This document shows positions 1 to 8,268 of a DNA stretch of 64,000 nt, one piece after another. The stretch lies in contig NC_008570.1 of assembly GCF_000014805.1 (NCBI RefSeq), positions 1,741,001 to 1,805,000 on the forward strand, in the 5' to 3' direction. This stretch comes from Aeromonas hydrophila subsp. hydrophila ATCC 7966 (GTDB lineage Bacteria; Pseudomonadota; Gammaproteobacteria; Enterobacterales; Aeromonadaceae). Each line of letters starts with the position of its first letter. Position 1 is the first letter of the stretch. The translations under genes were made by a program, and so were the position numbers. The notes under the pieces are model-generated. The model saw only the letters and a list, made by a program, of their open reading frames with translations, searched no databases and was not told the origin of the DNA.

Positions 1-464
1 AAGCCCACATGGTGGATGTGACCGACAAGCAGGTGACCGAGCGTGAGGCTCGCGCCGAGGCGTTTGTCACCATGGCCCCCGCGACCCTGGCCCTGATCCT
101 GAGCGGTCAGCATCACAAGGGGGACGTGTTCGCCACCGCCCGCATTGCCGGCATCATGGCGGCCAAGAAGACCTCGGATCTCATTCCCCTCTGCCATCCA
201 CTGGCCCTTACCCGGGTGGAGGTAGAGATAGAACCCCAGGCGGAGCAAAATAGGGTCCACATTCGCACCCTCTGCAAGCTGGCCGGCAAGACAGGGGTAG
301 AGATGGAGGCACTGACCGCCGCATCGGTGGCGGCGCTGACCATCTACGACATGTGCAAGGCGGTGCAAAAGGACATGGTGATCGAACAGGTGCGGCTGGT
401 GGAGAAAAAGGGCGGCAAGTCCGGCCATTTTCAGCTGGGTGTGACTGACGGAGAGCAAGCATGA
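1..464 (+). CDS. moaC: Cyclic pyranopterin monophosphate synthase MoaC (5' partial)
   Basis: MoaC converts the 8-oxo-GTP-derived product of MoaA into cyclic pyranopterin monophosphate, the first committed intermediate of molybdenum cofactor synthesis in the cytosol. The visible part carries the family hallmarks MVDV near its N terminus, REARAEAFV, the LIPLCHPL block and the GVEMEALTA block. The reading frame is open to the left window edge (an Ala-His pair precedes MVDV), and full-length MoaC proteins begin about 15 residues earlier, so the true start lies outside the window and the ATG at 9 is internal. Its stop overlaps the start of moaD by four bases (ATGA), which indicates translational coupling in a moa operon. 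Confidence 0.95.
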   Translation, partial: AHMVDVTDKQVTEREARAEAFVTMAPATLALILSGQHHKGDVFATARIAGIMAAKKTSDLIPLCHPLALTRVEVEIEPQAEQNRVHIRTLCKLAGKTGVEMEALTAASVAALTIYDMCKAVQKDMVIEQVRLVEKKGGKSGHFQLGVTDGEQA

Positions 465-706
465 TCAAGGTACTCTTTTTTGCCCAGGTGAGAGAGCTGG
501 TGGCCTGCGACGCGCTGAGCCTGCCGTGCGACTACGCGACTGCCGAGCAACTGCGCAGCGCCTTGAGCGAGCGCGGCGACAAGTGGGCGCTGGCGCTGGA
601 AGCGGGCAAGCTGCTGGTGGCGGTCAACCAGACCCTGGTGCCGCTGGATACGCCCCTTCATGATGGCGATGAGGTCGCCTTTTTCCCGCCGGTGACCGGA
701 GGTTAA
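461..706 (+). CDS. moaD: Molybdopterin synthase small subunit MoaD
   Basis: MoaD is the ubiquitin-like sulfur carrier of molybdopterin synthase. Its C-terminal glycine is adenylated by MoeB, loaded with sulfur and used by the MoaE-MoaD complex to make the dithiolene. The 81-residue length is normal and the protein ends in the expected FFPPVTGG, with the essential Gly-Gly tail at residues 80-81. The start ATG overlaps the moaC stop, and moaE starts three bases after its stop, so the three genes form one tightly packed unit. Confidence 0.96.
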   Translation: MIKVLFFAQVRELVACDALSLPCDYATAEQLRSALSERGDKWALALEAGKLLVAVNQTLVPLDTPLHDGDEVAFFPPVTGG

Positions 707-708
707 GG

Positions 709-1182
709 ATGAGCGAGGCAACCATGACCGATCGCATTCTGGTGCAGCGGGATGACTTCTCGCTGGCCGACGAATATGCCCGCCTCGCCGCCCGGCAGGA
801 TACCGGCGCCGTGGTCAGCTTTGTCGGCAAGGTACGCGACTTCAATCAGGGGGAGCAGGTGAAAGGGCTGGCCCTTGAGCACTACCCTGGCATGACCGAG
901 AAGGCGCTGACGGACATAGTGGCCGAGGCCCGCAGCCGCTGGCCCCTGCAGGAGTGCACCCTGATCCACCGCATCGGCGAGCTGCTGCTCGGCGATCAGA
1001 TCGTGCTGGTGGTGGTGAGCAGTGCCCACCGCGAGGCGGCCTTCGAGGCCTGCCACTTCATCATGGATTTCTTGAAAACCCGGGCGCCGTTCTGGAAAAA
1101 AGAGCTGACCGCCGAAGGGGTACAACGCTGGGTCGAGGCCAAGGAGAGCGACAACACTGCCGCCGCCCGCTGGCAAGCTTGA
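709..1182 (+). CDS. moaE: Molybdopterin synthase catalytic subunit MoaE
   Basis: MoaE is the large catalytic subunit of molybdopterin synthase and transfers sulfur from MoaD thiocarboxylate to precursor Z. Family blocks are present: GAVVSFVGKVR, LALEHYPGMTEKAL, IHRIGEL, SSAHR and the LKTRAPFWKKE segment, which contains the conserved catalytic lysine. At 157 residues it is slightly longer than typical. An in-frame ATG at 724 would give 152 residues and aligns better with family N termini, but the ATG at 709 has a GGAGG-type ribosome site just ahead (697-702). It is the last gene of the moa unit. Confidence 0.95.
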   Translation: MSEATMTDRILVQRDDFSLADEYARLAARQDTGAVVSFVGKVRDFNQGEQVKGLALEHYPGMTEKALTDIVAEARSRWPLQECTLIHRIGELLLGDQIVLVVVSSAHREAAFEACHFIMDFLKTRAPFWKKELTAEGVQRWVEAKESDNTAAARWQA

Positions 1183-1284
1183 CCTGTTCAAGGGGGCTGG
1201 CTCATCGGGAGCCGCGGCCCCTGTTTTCGGGGCCACCCCTTGGTTGGGGATATATAAAAGCGGCCCCAGTCAGGAGGTAAAGGA

Positions 1285-2013
1285 ATGAAACCGCTGTTAT
1301 CCGTTGTCATCGCCGGGGTCTGCGCCAGTGCGCTGCAGGCAGGTGCCGTGCAGGCCGATGAGGTCAAGGTGGCCGTGGCCGCCAACTTCAAGGGCACCAT
1401 AGAGCGCATCGGCAAGGAGTTCACCGCCAAGACCGGCCACACCCTGGCCATCTCCTCCGCCGCGACCGGGGTGCTCTACACCCAGATCAGCCACGGCGCC
1501 CCGTTCGATCTCTTCCTCTCCGCCGACGTGAAAACCCCGCAGAAGCTGGAGCAGGAGGGCAAGGGCAGCGAGCGTTTCACCTACGCCATCGGCCAGCTGG
1601 GTCTGTGGCAGAAGGGGGGGCCTGCTCCTGACGAGGCAACCCTGCGCAGCTGGAAGGGCAACCTCGCCATCGCCAACCCGAAAACCGCCCCCTACGGCAC
1701 CGCCGCCATGGCGACCCTCGACCATCTCAAGATCGATCCCAAGCAGTACCGCCTGCTGACCGGCACCAACATCGGCCAGACCTGGCAGTTCGTCGATACC
1801 GGCAACGCCGAGCTGGGCTTCGTCGCCTGGGCCAACCTGGTGGAAGCGGGCAAGACCGGCGAAGCCTGGGCCGTGCCGGCCGACTTCTATCCGCCCATCG
1901 AACAGCAGGGGCTGGTATTGAAGAAAGGGGTGGCGGTCGAGGCGCTGGTGGCCTGGCTCAAGGGGCCGGGTCAGGCACAGATCAAGGCGGCGGGTTATGC
2001 GCTGCCCCACTGA
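1285..2013 (+). CDS. modA: Molybdate ABC transporter substrate-binding protein ModA
   Basis: ModA captures molybdate in the periplasm and delivers it to ModBC. Residues 1-24 form a signal peptide with a plausible cleavage after VQA. The mature protein begins DEVKVAVAANF, a family hallmark, followed by the SSAATGVLYTQI oxyanion-binding loop and the FDLFLSAD block. Length (242) is typical. A strong ribosome site (AGGAGG) lies at 1272-1277. The gene follows moaE by 102 bases containing a TATATAA stretch; I cannot firmly assign a ModE site there. Position between moa and modBC fits molybdate supply for cofactor synthesis. Confidence 0.93.
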   Translation: MKPLLSVVIAGVCASALQAGAVQADEVKVAVAANFKGTIERIGKEFTAKTGHTLAISSAATGVLYTQISHGAPFDLFLSADVKTPQKLEQEGKGSERFTYAIGQLGLWQKGGPAPDEATLRSWKGNLAIANPKTAPYGTAAMATLDHLKIDPKQYRLLTGTNIGQTWQFVDTGNAELGFVAWANLVEAGKTGEAWAVPADFYPPIEQQGLVLKKGVAVEALVAWLKGPGQAQIKAAGYALPH

Positions 2014-2042
2014 TGGCGCAACCACACACCTACCTGATGAGT

Positions 2043-2070
2043 GGCCGGCCCTCGGGTCGGCCCACTTTTG
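2043..2070 (+). terminator. Possible terminator or attenuator between modA and modB
   Basis: An 8-bp stem (GGCCGGCC/GGTCGGCC, one wobble pair) with a CTCG loop is followed by CACTTTTG. The short T run makes it a weak intrinsic terminator. Lying between the binding protein gene and the permease genes, it could reduce modBC expression relative to modA. Confidence 0.4.
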
Positions 2071-2121
2071 CGATAAGGATGCGCACCATGCCGTTGCCTG
2101 AATTCACCCGGGAGGTGGGCG

Positions 2122-2244
2122 ATGAGTATTGAAAGAGATCTGCTGGCAATGACTCGTCTAACTCGGGATAAGCGCTGTCGGGAGTGCGGCTCATTCGTCG
2201 TGTCTGGTGCTGGAGCTGGCGTTGGGAGTGGGTCCGATGAGTGA
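2122..2244 (+). other. Short ORF that duplicates the modB 5' end
   Basis: An ATG at 2122 behind a strong GGGAGG site (2110-2114) opens a 40-codon frame. It begins MSIERDLLAM and ends eight bases inside modB, whose start reads MSEGDLLAV. The DNA around the two starts (2110-2153 and 2225-2265) is clearly similar, so this is a partial duplication of the modB translation-initiation region. It may be a fossil or may act as a leader ORF coupled to modB. The remainder of the peptide resembles nothing I recognise. Confidence 0.5.
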
Positions 2245-2917
2245 AGGGGATCTGCTGGCAGTCTGGCTCACCCTGAGACTGGCCGCCAGCACCACCGCCA
2301 TCCTGCTGCTGCTCTCGCCCCCGTTGGCCTGGTGGCTGTCGCGCAGCCAGCACAGGCTCAGACCCGTGGTGGAGGCCCTGGTGGCGCTGCCGCTGGTGCT
2401 GCCGCCAACGGTGCTCGGTTTCTATCTGCTGCTGGCTTTCTCCCCCTCCTACGGGCTGGGCGCCTGGTGGCGCGACACCTTCGGGGCGCCGCTCGCGTTC
2501 AGCTTTACCGGCCTGCTGCTGGCCTCCATCCTCTACTCGCTTCCTTTCGTGGTGCAGCCGCTCACCTCCGCCTTCGTCAACATGGGCAACAAGGAGCTGG
2601 AGGCCGCCGCCACCCTGGGGCTCGGGCCGCTGGAGCGCTTCTTCCACATCATCTTGCCGATGACGTTGCCCAGCTTCGTGATGGCGGCGGCGCTCGGTTT
2701 TGCCCACACCCTGGGGGAGTTCGGGGTGGTGCTGATGATTGGCGGCAACATCCCCGGCGAAACCCAGGTGCTCTCCATCGCCCTGTTTGATCACGTGGAG
2801 ACGATGGACTATCAAAATGCCCACCTGCTGGCGGGTGGCCTGATGGGCTTCTCGCTGGTGATGCTGGTGCTGGTGTACGGTGTGCTGCAGCGCCGGCAAC
2901 GGAGGCTGTTCGGATGA
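2237..2917 (+). CDS. modB: Molybdate ABC transporter permease ModB
   Basis: ModB is the inner-membrane channel subunit of the molybdate importer. The protein is hydrophobic with about five membrane segments and has the cytoplasmic coupling motif (EAAATLGLGP, then LPMTLPSF) that docks to ModC, as well as the LGEFGVVLMIGGNIPGETQ block typical of ModB. I chose the ATG at 2237 (MSEGDLLAV) over an upstream in-frame codon at 2207 because family members start there. The ribosome site is weak, so coupling to the short upstream ORF is possible. It overlaps modC by ATGA. Confidence 0.92.
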   Translation: MSEGDLLAVWLTLRLAASTTAILLLLSPPLAWWLSRSQHRLRPVVEALVALPLVLPPTVLGFYLLLAFSPSYGLGAWWRDTFGAPLAFSFTGLLLASILYSLPFVVQPLTSAFVNMGNKELEAAATLGLGPLERFFHIILPMTLPSFVMAAALGFAHTLGEFGVVLMIGGNIPGETQVLSIALFDHVETMDYQNAHLLAGGLMGFSLVMLVLVYGVLQRRQRRLFG

Positions 2918-3990
2918 GCGACACCCGCAAGGCGCAACCGCTGCAACTCAAGGTGAGGCGGGCGTTCGGCGCCTTTACCCTCGACTGTGAACTGGCGCTG
3001 GAGCTGGGGGGCATCCTCGGTCTGTTCGGCCCCTCCGGCTGCGGCAAGAGTAGCCTGCTGCGCATCATCGCCGGGCTGGACAGGGCGCCGGGCGACAAGT
3101 TGAACTGGCAGAACAGGGCGCTGAGCGATCTGCTGCCCGAGGCGCGCCGCATCGGGCTGGTGTTTCAGGATTCGCGTCTCTTCCCCCATCTGAGCGTGCT
3201 CGGCAACCTGCAACTGGCGGCTCGCAAGGGGCGAGGGCGCTGGCAGCCCGAGGCGCTGGCGACCCGGCTCGGCTTTGCCGAACTGCTGCCCCAGCCGGCC
3301 CACGGCCTCTCTGGCGGCCAGCGCCAGCGGGTGGCACTGGCCCGTGCCCTGTTGGCCGAGCCCGATCTGCTGCTGCTGGATGAGCCTTTTTCTGCGCTGG
3401 ACAGACGCAGCCGCATCCATCAGGCCCATGTGCTCAAGGGCTTGCAGCAGGAGAGCGGCATTCCCATGATCTTTGTCAGTCACGCCATGGAAGAGGTGAG
3501 CCTGCTCTGCGATCAGCTGGTGCTGCTGGCGGATGGGCGGGTGGAGGCGCAAGGTCGGCCGAGCGAGATCTTCGCCCGCACCGATCTGTCGCTTGCCAGT
3601 CGCGACGACGCCGGGGTGATGCTGGCGGCGACCCTCTCTCACTACGATGACGACGAGCAGATGGCGACCCTGCAGCTGGGCGAGCAACAGTTGCGGGTCA
3701 CCATGACCCAGGTGCCGGACGATGGTGGCCCCTTGCAGATCAAGGTGGCCGGGCGGGACGTGGTGATCGCCACCGCCCCCATCGAACACTCCAGCCTCTC
3801 CAACTGTCTCACCACTCGACTGCTGGCCGAACGCGAAGTGCGCCCCGGTCAGACCCTGTTGCAGTTGGCGCTGGGTCAGCAGATACTGCTGGCCCGGATC
3901 ACCAGCCGCTCCGCCAGACGGCTGGCGCTCGCCCCGAACCAGCAGATCTACGCCTACATCAAGGCGGTGAGCCTGGTCAGCGAGGGTTGA
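2914..3990 (+). CDS. modC: Molybdate ABC transporter ATP-binding protein ModC
   Basis: ModC hydrolyses ATP to drive molybdate import through ModB. Visible motifs are Walker A GPSGCGKS (39-46), Q-loop Gln85, signature LSGGQ (132-136), Walker B LLLLDEP (152-158) and H-loop His190. The C-terminal portion (about 285-355) is the Mop/TOBE-type domain that senses oxyanion in this family. Length (358) matches E. coli ModC. Its start overlaps the modB stop by four bases. Confidence 0.95.
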   Translation: MSDTRKAQPLQLKVRRAFGAFTLDCELALELGGILGLFGPSGCGKSSLLRIIAGLDRAPGDKLNWQNRALSDLLPEARRIGLVFQDSRLFPHLSVLGNLQLAARKGRGRWQPEALATRLGFAELLPQPAHGLSGGQRQRVALARALLAEPDLLLLDEPFSALDRRSRIHQAHVLKGLQQESGIPMIFVSHAMEEVSLLCDQLVLLADGRVEAQGRPSEIFARTDLSLASRDDAGVMLAATLSHYDDDEQMATLQLGEQQLRVTMTQVPDDGGPLQIKVAGRDVVIATAPIEHSSLSNCLTTRLLAEREVRPGQTLLQLALGQQILLARITSRSARRLALAPNQQIYAYIKAVSLVSEG

Positions 3991-4054
3991 GCGGGTTGCA
4001 GAAGAGGCAGAAAATCAGGATGGTTCAGCGGATGAGTCGAGAGGCAATGAACTG

Positions 4055-4831
4055 ATGCGCCGCAATCAGGTGATGAAATCCAACGGTCTTGCTCTGCGCA
4101 GTGCGGGGGAGGGCCCCTTGTTGCTGCTGCTGCATGGGCTGGGCTCCTCCAGCCTCGACTGGCAGGCGCAGATCGAACGCTTTTCCGAGCACTACCGGGT
4201 GGTGGCGCTGGATCTGCGCGGCCACGGCCAGAGCATGCAGGAGGGGCCGTTCGACGTGACGACCCTGGCGGCGGACGTGGTGAACTGGCTCGATGAACAG
4301 CCTGAGCCCGCCTGGGTGGTGGGGTTGTCGCTCGGGGCCATGGTGGCGCTGGAGCTGGCGTTGCAACTGCCGCACAAGGTACAGGGGCTGGTGCTGGTCA
4401 ACGGTTTCAGCGAATTTCTGCTGGAGACGCCAAAAGAGCAGGAGCGCTTTGCCCAGCGCCTCAAGTGGCTGCGCTGGTTCGGCCTGCGGCCGCTGGCCTG
4501 GTGGCTCGGCCGCGAGCTCTTTCCCGGCCCCGACCTTGCCCAGGTGCGTCACACCTTCCGGCTGCGTTTCGTGCGCAACAAGAAGAAAACCTACAAGGCG
4601 CTGCTGGAGGCACTGCCCGGCTGGTCGGTGCGCGCCCGGCTAGGCAACATCTGGCAACCGGTGGCCATCATCTCCACCAGTCACGACTATCTGCCGCTCG
4701 CCAAGCGGGTGGAGCAGTTCGCCTCCCTGCCCAACGCCACCATCCACACCCCCAACGGCCACCACGCCTGGCCGGCGGAAGACCCCTCCGGCTTCAATCA
4801 TCTGTTGCAGCGGATCCTCTCTACCCATTGA
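4055..4831 (+). CDS. Alpha/beta-fold hydrolase
   Basis: A single-domain alpha/beta hydrolase of 258 residues, substrate unknown. It has the oxyanion-hole LLHGLG (26-31), the DLRGHGQS block (53-60), the nucleophile elbow GLSLG with Ser92, and a C-terminal GHHAW with the likely catalytic histidine. There is no signal peptide, so it should be cytosolic. The start is uncertain: ATG codons at 4055 and 4073 are both possible and neither has a strong ribosome site. It follows modC by 64 bases but has no obvious link to molybdenum. Confidence 0.85.
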   Translation: MRRNQVMKSNGLALRSAGEGPLLLLLHGLGSSSLDWQAQIERFSEHYRVVALDLRGHGQSMQEGPFDVTTLAADVVNWLDEQPEPAWVVGLSLGAMVALELALQLPHKVQGLVLVNGFSEFLLETPKEQERFAQRLKWLRWFGLRPLAWWLGRELFPGPDLAQVRHTFRLRFVRNKKKTYKALLEALPGWSVRARLGNIWQPVAIISTSHDYLPLAKRVEQFASLPNATIHTPNGHHAWPAEDPSGFNHLLQRILSTH

Positions 4832-4857
4832 TGAAGTGGTGGAGAACAGTGACAGAT

Positions 4858-4889
4858 AAAAAAAGCCGACCTCATGGGTCGGCTTTTTT
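4858..4889. terminator. Bidirectional intrinsic terminator
   Basis: A 9-bp GC-rich stem (AAGCCGACC/GGTCGGCTT) flanked by A and T runs on both sides. It separates the convergent hydrolase gene and moeB and would work in both directions. Confidence 0.9.
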
Positions 4890-4916
4890 GTTGGCGAAAA
4901 GGCTGGCTGGGATGAT

Positions 4917-5672
4917 TCACCCGTGCGAGCAGACCGGACAGTCGGGACGCTTGGGCAGCTTCATCTCGCGAAAGGTGCCGCCAAGGCCGTCGATCATCAG
5001 CAGGCGGCCGCTGTAACTGCGGCCCATCCCCGCCAAGAGCTTGATGGCTTCGAGTGCCTGCAGGCTGCCCACCAGACCCACCACAGGTGCCAGCACCCCT
5101 GCCTCGACGCAGGTGAGCGCCTGCTCGCCAAACAGGGCGCTGAGGCAGGCGTAGCAGGGTTCCCCCTCCTGCCAGGTGAAGCTGCAGACTTGTCCCTCCA
5201 GCCGGATGGCGGCGCCGCTGACCAGCGGCACGCCGTGCTGGCGGGCCTTTTGGTTGAGCAGGTTGCGAATGGCCAGGTTGTCGGTGCAATCCAATACCAG
5301 CTGGTGCTGTGGCAACAGGGTATCGAGCAGCGCCTCGTCGGCCACGGCGGCGTGGGTCTCCACCTTGAGCCAGGGGTTGAGGGCGTGCAGGGACTGGGCG
5401 GCGGAGTCTACCTTGTAGTGGCCGAGGCGCTCATCGGTGTGCAGCACCTGGCGCTGCAGGTTGGAGAGCTCCACCCGATCGAAATCGACCAGAGTGAGCT
5501 GGCCGACCCCGGCCACCGCCAGATACTGGCTGGCGGCGCAGCCGAGGCCGCCGGCGCCGATCACCAGCACATGAGCCTGTTTGAGCGCCTCCTGGCCCTC
5601 GAAGTCGAAGGACTTGAGGATGATCTGGCGGTTGTAGCGCAACAGCTCGGCATCGCTCAGGATCTCGCTCAC
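4917..5672 (-). CDS. moeB: Molybdopterin-synthase adenylyltransferase MoeB
   Basis: MoeB is an E1-like enzyme that adenylates the C terminus of MoaD so it can accept sulfur. It shows the nucleotide-binding GAGGLG (39-44), the conserved Asp130 in the LDCTDN block, and two zinc CxxC pairs (Cys173/Cys176 and Cys245/Cys248). There is no rhodanese extension, so this is the 251-residue E. coli-type form. The start is GTG at 5672, overlapping the moeA stop (GTGA), which indicates translational coupling in a moeAB operon. Confidence 0.95.
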   Translation of the reverse strand: MSEILSDAELLRYNRQIILKSFDFEGQEALKQAHVLVIGAGGLGCAASQYLAVAGVGQLTLVDFDRVELSNLQRQVLHTDERLGHYKVDSAAQSLHALNPWLKVETHAAVADEALLDTLLPQHQLVLDCTDNLAIRNLLNQKARQHGVPLVSGAAIRLEGQVCSFTWQEGEPCYACLSALFGEQALTCVEAGVLAPVVGLVGSLQALEAIKLLAGMGRSYSGRLLMIDGLGGTFREMKLPKRPDCPVCSHG

Positions 5673-6895
5673 AGCAGCAATCCCCCGAATGGTTCGACGG
5701 TGACCGTCTCGCCTGCCGCGACACGACCCCGCTCGCGCTCAAGGACGATGTAGCAGTTGGCCCGCGACAGGGAGCTGAACACGGCGGAGTCCTGCGAGCC
5801 GGTGCTGCGCACCTCCAGGCCGTTTGGCCCCTGAGTCAGGATGCCGCGCTGGAAGTCGAGCCGGCCCGGTGCCTTCTTGAGCGGCTCTGCGGCAATGGCT
5901 GGCAGTTGAAGCGGGCGCTCGAAGCGTTGGCCCGCCAGCTTGGCCAGCGCCGGTTGCACCAGCTGATCGAAGGTGACCATGGCGGAGACCGGGTTGCCCG
6001 GCAGGCCGAAGAACCAGGCGTGGGGCAGGCGACCGAAGGCAAACGGCTTGCCCGGCTTGATGGCGAGCTTCCAGAAGCCGATTTCGCCGAGCTCCTCCAG
6101 CAGCTGTTTGGTGAAGTCCGCTTCCCCCACCGAGACGCCGCCGGTGGTGATGAGGGCGTCGGCCTCGCGATCGGCCTTCAGAAAGGCGGCGCGCAGTTGG
6201 GCCGGATCGTCTGGGATGATGCCAAGGTCGAGGCAGTCGCAGCCCATGCGATCCAGCATGGCCCGCACACCGTAGCGGTTGGAGTCGTAGATGTCGCCGT
6301 GGGCGAGGGGGGTGCCGACCGGCTTGAGCTCGTCACCGGTACTGAAGATGGCCACTTTGAGCGGCCGACGTACCGGCACGCTGGCAATACCGAGGGAGGC
6401 CAGCAGCGGCATCTCCCGGGCGGTGAGGCGAGTACCGGCAGCGAGCACGCTGGCGCCCTCGCGGATGTCTTCGCCGCGGCGGCGAATGTTCTGGCCGGGC
6501 ACCGGCGTGGTCAAAAAGGTGATCCTGTCGCCGTCGGCCTGCGTTTCTTCCTGCATCACCACCGCATCCGTCCCGGCCGGCACCGGAGCGCCGGTCATGA
6601 TGCGCACGCAGTGGCCGGCGGGCCACTCGCCCTGATAGGGCTGACCGGCAAAGGCCTTGCCCGCCATGATGAGGGGGGCGCCGCCGGCGAGATCCGCCAG
6701 CCGCACCGCGTAACCATCCATGGCGGAGTTGTCGAACGGAGGCACGGAGAGGGGGGAGGCGATATCCATGGCAAGTACCCGGCCAAGGGCCTCTGGCAGG
6801 GGCAGCTGTTCGCTGTCGCAGCAGCCGTCAAGCTGTGCCAGCATGCCCTGCAGGGCGTCGCTCAGGGGGAGTAGTCCGCTGGTATCAAATCCCAT
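5669..6895 (-). CDS. moeA: Molybdopterin molybdenumtransferase MoeA
   Basis: MoeA inserts molybdate into adenylylated molybdopterin, the last step in forming the active cofactor. Recognisable blocks include [13 protein letters not shown] (about 57-69), [14 protein letters not shown], the GDEL motif, the [12 protein letters not shown] loop and FGLPGNPVS. The length of 408 is typical. It is the first gene of the moeA-moeB pair and is transcribed away from folE across a 305-base spacer. Confidence 0.95.
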   Translation of the reverse strand: MGFDTSGLLPLSDALQGMLAQLDGCCDSEQLPLPEALGRVLAMDIASPLSVPPFDNSAMDGYAVRLADLAGGAPLIMAGKAFAGQPYQGEWPAGHCVRIMTGAPVPAGTDAVVMQEETQADGDRITFLTTPVPGQNIRRRGEDIREGASVLAAGTRLTAREMPLLASLGIASVPVRRPLKVAIFSTGDELKPVGTPLAHGDIYDSNRYGVRAMLDRMGCDCLDLGIIPDDPAQLRAAFLKADREADALITTGGVSVGEADFTKQLLEELGEIGFWKLAIKPGKPFAFGRLPHAWFFGLPGNPVSAMVTFDQLVQPALAKLAGQRFERPLQLPAIAAEPLKKAPGRLDFQRGILTQGPNGLEVRSTGSQDSAVFSSLSRANCYIVLERERGRVAAGETVTVEPFGGLLL

Positions 6896-7200
6896 GTCAT
6901 GACCTCATTGTGTGATGGAGGGGGAGTAGAGGGCGGATTATCCCAAAAATCCAGCTGGATGGGCAGGTTGCCGCGGGATAAAACCGACTGGCTGCACAGA
7001 TAGGCAGCGACCGGAGCGAAAGGGTACCCCCGTATGGGGAGCACCGGCGGGGTAAAATTCGCCGGATTGGCATAAAGTCAGGGAACGGGCTTGAGTTAGC
7101 TTGAATTATGACAATAATCGCCGTTTACTATTGCGCCAAAACAGAATGCCGTCATAGACAAGGCGGCCATCACAGTCCCTGAGCGTGGGAGAGGAACAAG
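6896..7200. promoter_or_regulatory. Divergent moeA/folE intergenic region with folE promoter
   Basis: The 305-base spacer between the divergent starts of moeA and folE holds a good sigma-70-like promoter for folE: TTGAGT at 7091-7096, 17 bases, then ATAATC at 7114-7119. The folE ribosome site is GAGAGGAAC just before 7201. I see no clear operator or further gene in it, and the moeA promoter is not obvious. Confidence 0.6.
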
Positions 7201-7857
7201 ATGACGAGCTTAAGTCGGGAAGCCCTGTTGGTCAGGGCCGCCCTCGAGGCCGAGGGCCTCGAAACACCTCTGGTGGCCAATGCACTGGACGGTCAGCAGA
7301 AGCGGGAGAAGATCGAAGGCCACATGCGCGCCATCATGGAGACGCTGGGGCTGGATCTGGCCGATGACAGTCTGGCGGAGACGCCGCACCGCATCGCCAA
7401 GATGTACGTCAACGAGATCTTCTCCGGCCTCGATTACGCCACCTTCCCCAAGGTGACGGTGATCGAGAACAAGATGAAGGTGGACGAGATGATCATGGTG
7501 CGGGACATCAGCCTCACCAGCACCTGCGAGCACCACTTCGTCACCATCGACGGGCTGGCCCACGTGGCCTACATCCCCCGTGGCAAGGTGATCGGGCTCT
7601 CCAAGATCAACCGCATCGTGCAGTTCTTTGCCCGCCGTCCCCAGGTGCAGGAGCGACTGACCCAGCAGATCCTGCTGGCGCTGCAGACCCTGCTCGGTAC
7701 CAAGGATGTGGCCATCAGCATCAAGGCGACCCACTTCTGCGTGAAAGCCCGCGGTGTGATGGACTCCACCTCCTACACCACCACCACCTCCCTCGGTGGG
7801 GTGTTCAAGACCCAGCCCGATACCCGCGCCGAATTCCTGGCCGGCCTGAAGCGCTGA
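7201..7857 (+). CDS. folE: GTP cyclohydrolase I FolE
   Basis: FolE opens the guanine ring of GTP to give 7,8-dihydroneopterin triphosphate, the entry to folate synthesis. The active-site zinc ligands are seen as Cys109 and His112 in TSTCEHHF, and Cys180 in ATHFC. The GxxGLSKINR block and the C-terminal [11 protein letters not shown] block are also present. Length (218) matches the bacterial enzyme. It stands alone with its own promoter and terminator. Confidence 0.97.
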   Translation: MTSLSREALLVRAALEAEGLETPLVANALDGQQKREKIEGHMRAIMETLGLDLADDSLAETPHRIAKMYVNEIFSGLDYATFPKVTVIENKMKVDEMIMVRDISLTSTCEHHFVTIDGLAHVAYIPRGKVIGLSKINRIVQFFARRPQVQERLTQQILLALQTLLGTKDVAISIKATHFCVKARGVMDSTSYTTTTSLGGVFKTQPDTRAEFLAGLKR

Positions 7858-7864
7858 TCTGCCC

Positions 7865-7913
7865 GGAGACGTGCCGCCGCTGCGGCATGTCTCCTCGCTC
7901 TCCCCTCCTTTTT
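7865..7913 (+). terminator. folE terminator
   Basis: A 13-bp stem (7865-7877 with 7882-7894, one G-T wobble, loop CGCT) follows the folE stop. A C/T-rich stretch leads to TTTTT at 7909-7913. The stem is very strong, but the T run is displaced. Confidence 0.6.
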
Positions 7914-8268
7914 CCTGCTCCTGACTGCCCGCCGGTCGCCCCGACGATTTTCCTCAAGGGATTGGCAGGCCCGGTCGATATACCTTTTCATGGCTTGGGT
8001 GCGCTCTTTGGGAGTGCAGGCAAGTCGGCAAGGTGCCTGTTCCGGCGGCTCTCTCGACCGGGGTCTTGCTGCCGTTTCCCTGCCATGTGCCATTGCGGCT
8101 TGGGCTCGGCGCTTGGGCAGATCGGCACTTTGGCAACACTGTTCGCCTCGTTCATGCAAGGACATAGATTCATCAAGGCTGGATGAGCCGCCATGGAGGC
8201 GGTGACTGCGGATCGTATCGCTACGGTCCAGACGAGCGTTATCTGTTCACTCATATCCAGGACATGCC
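7914..8268. other. Intergenic stretch without a supported gene
   Basis: About 350 bases between the folE terminator and the chemoreceptor gene. Open frames exist on both strands (for example 7887-8186 plus), but none has a family resemblance, a convincing ribosome site or protein-like composition. It presumably carries the chemoreceptor promoter; I did not find a clear sigma-28 or sigma-70 match. Confidence 0.5.

Noticed and set aside
1183..1284. ModE operator ahead of modA
   Set aside because: Only a TATATAA word is present; the inverted partner half-site expected for ModE is missing.
7773..8186. Open frames of 99-130 codons on both strands between folE and the chemoreceptor
   Set aside because: Partly overlap folE or lack ribosome sites; sequences are Arg/Pro/Ser-rich and resemble translated non-coding DNA.
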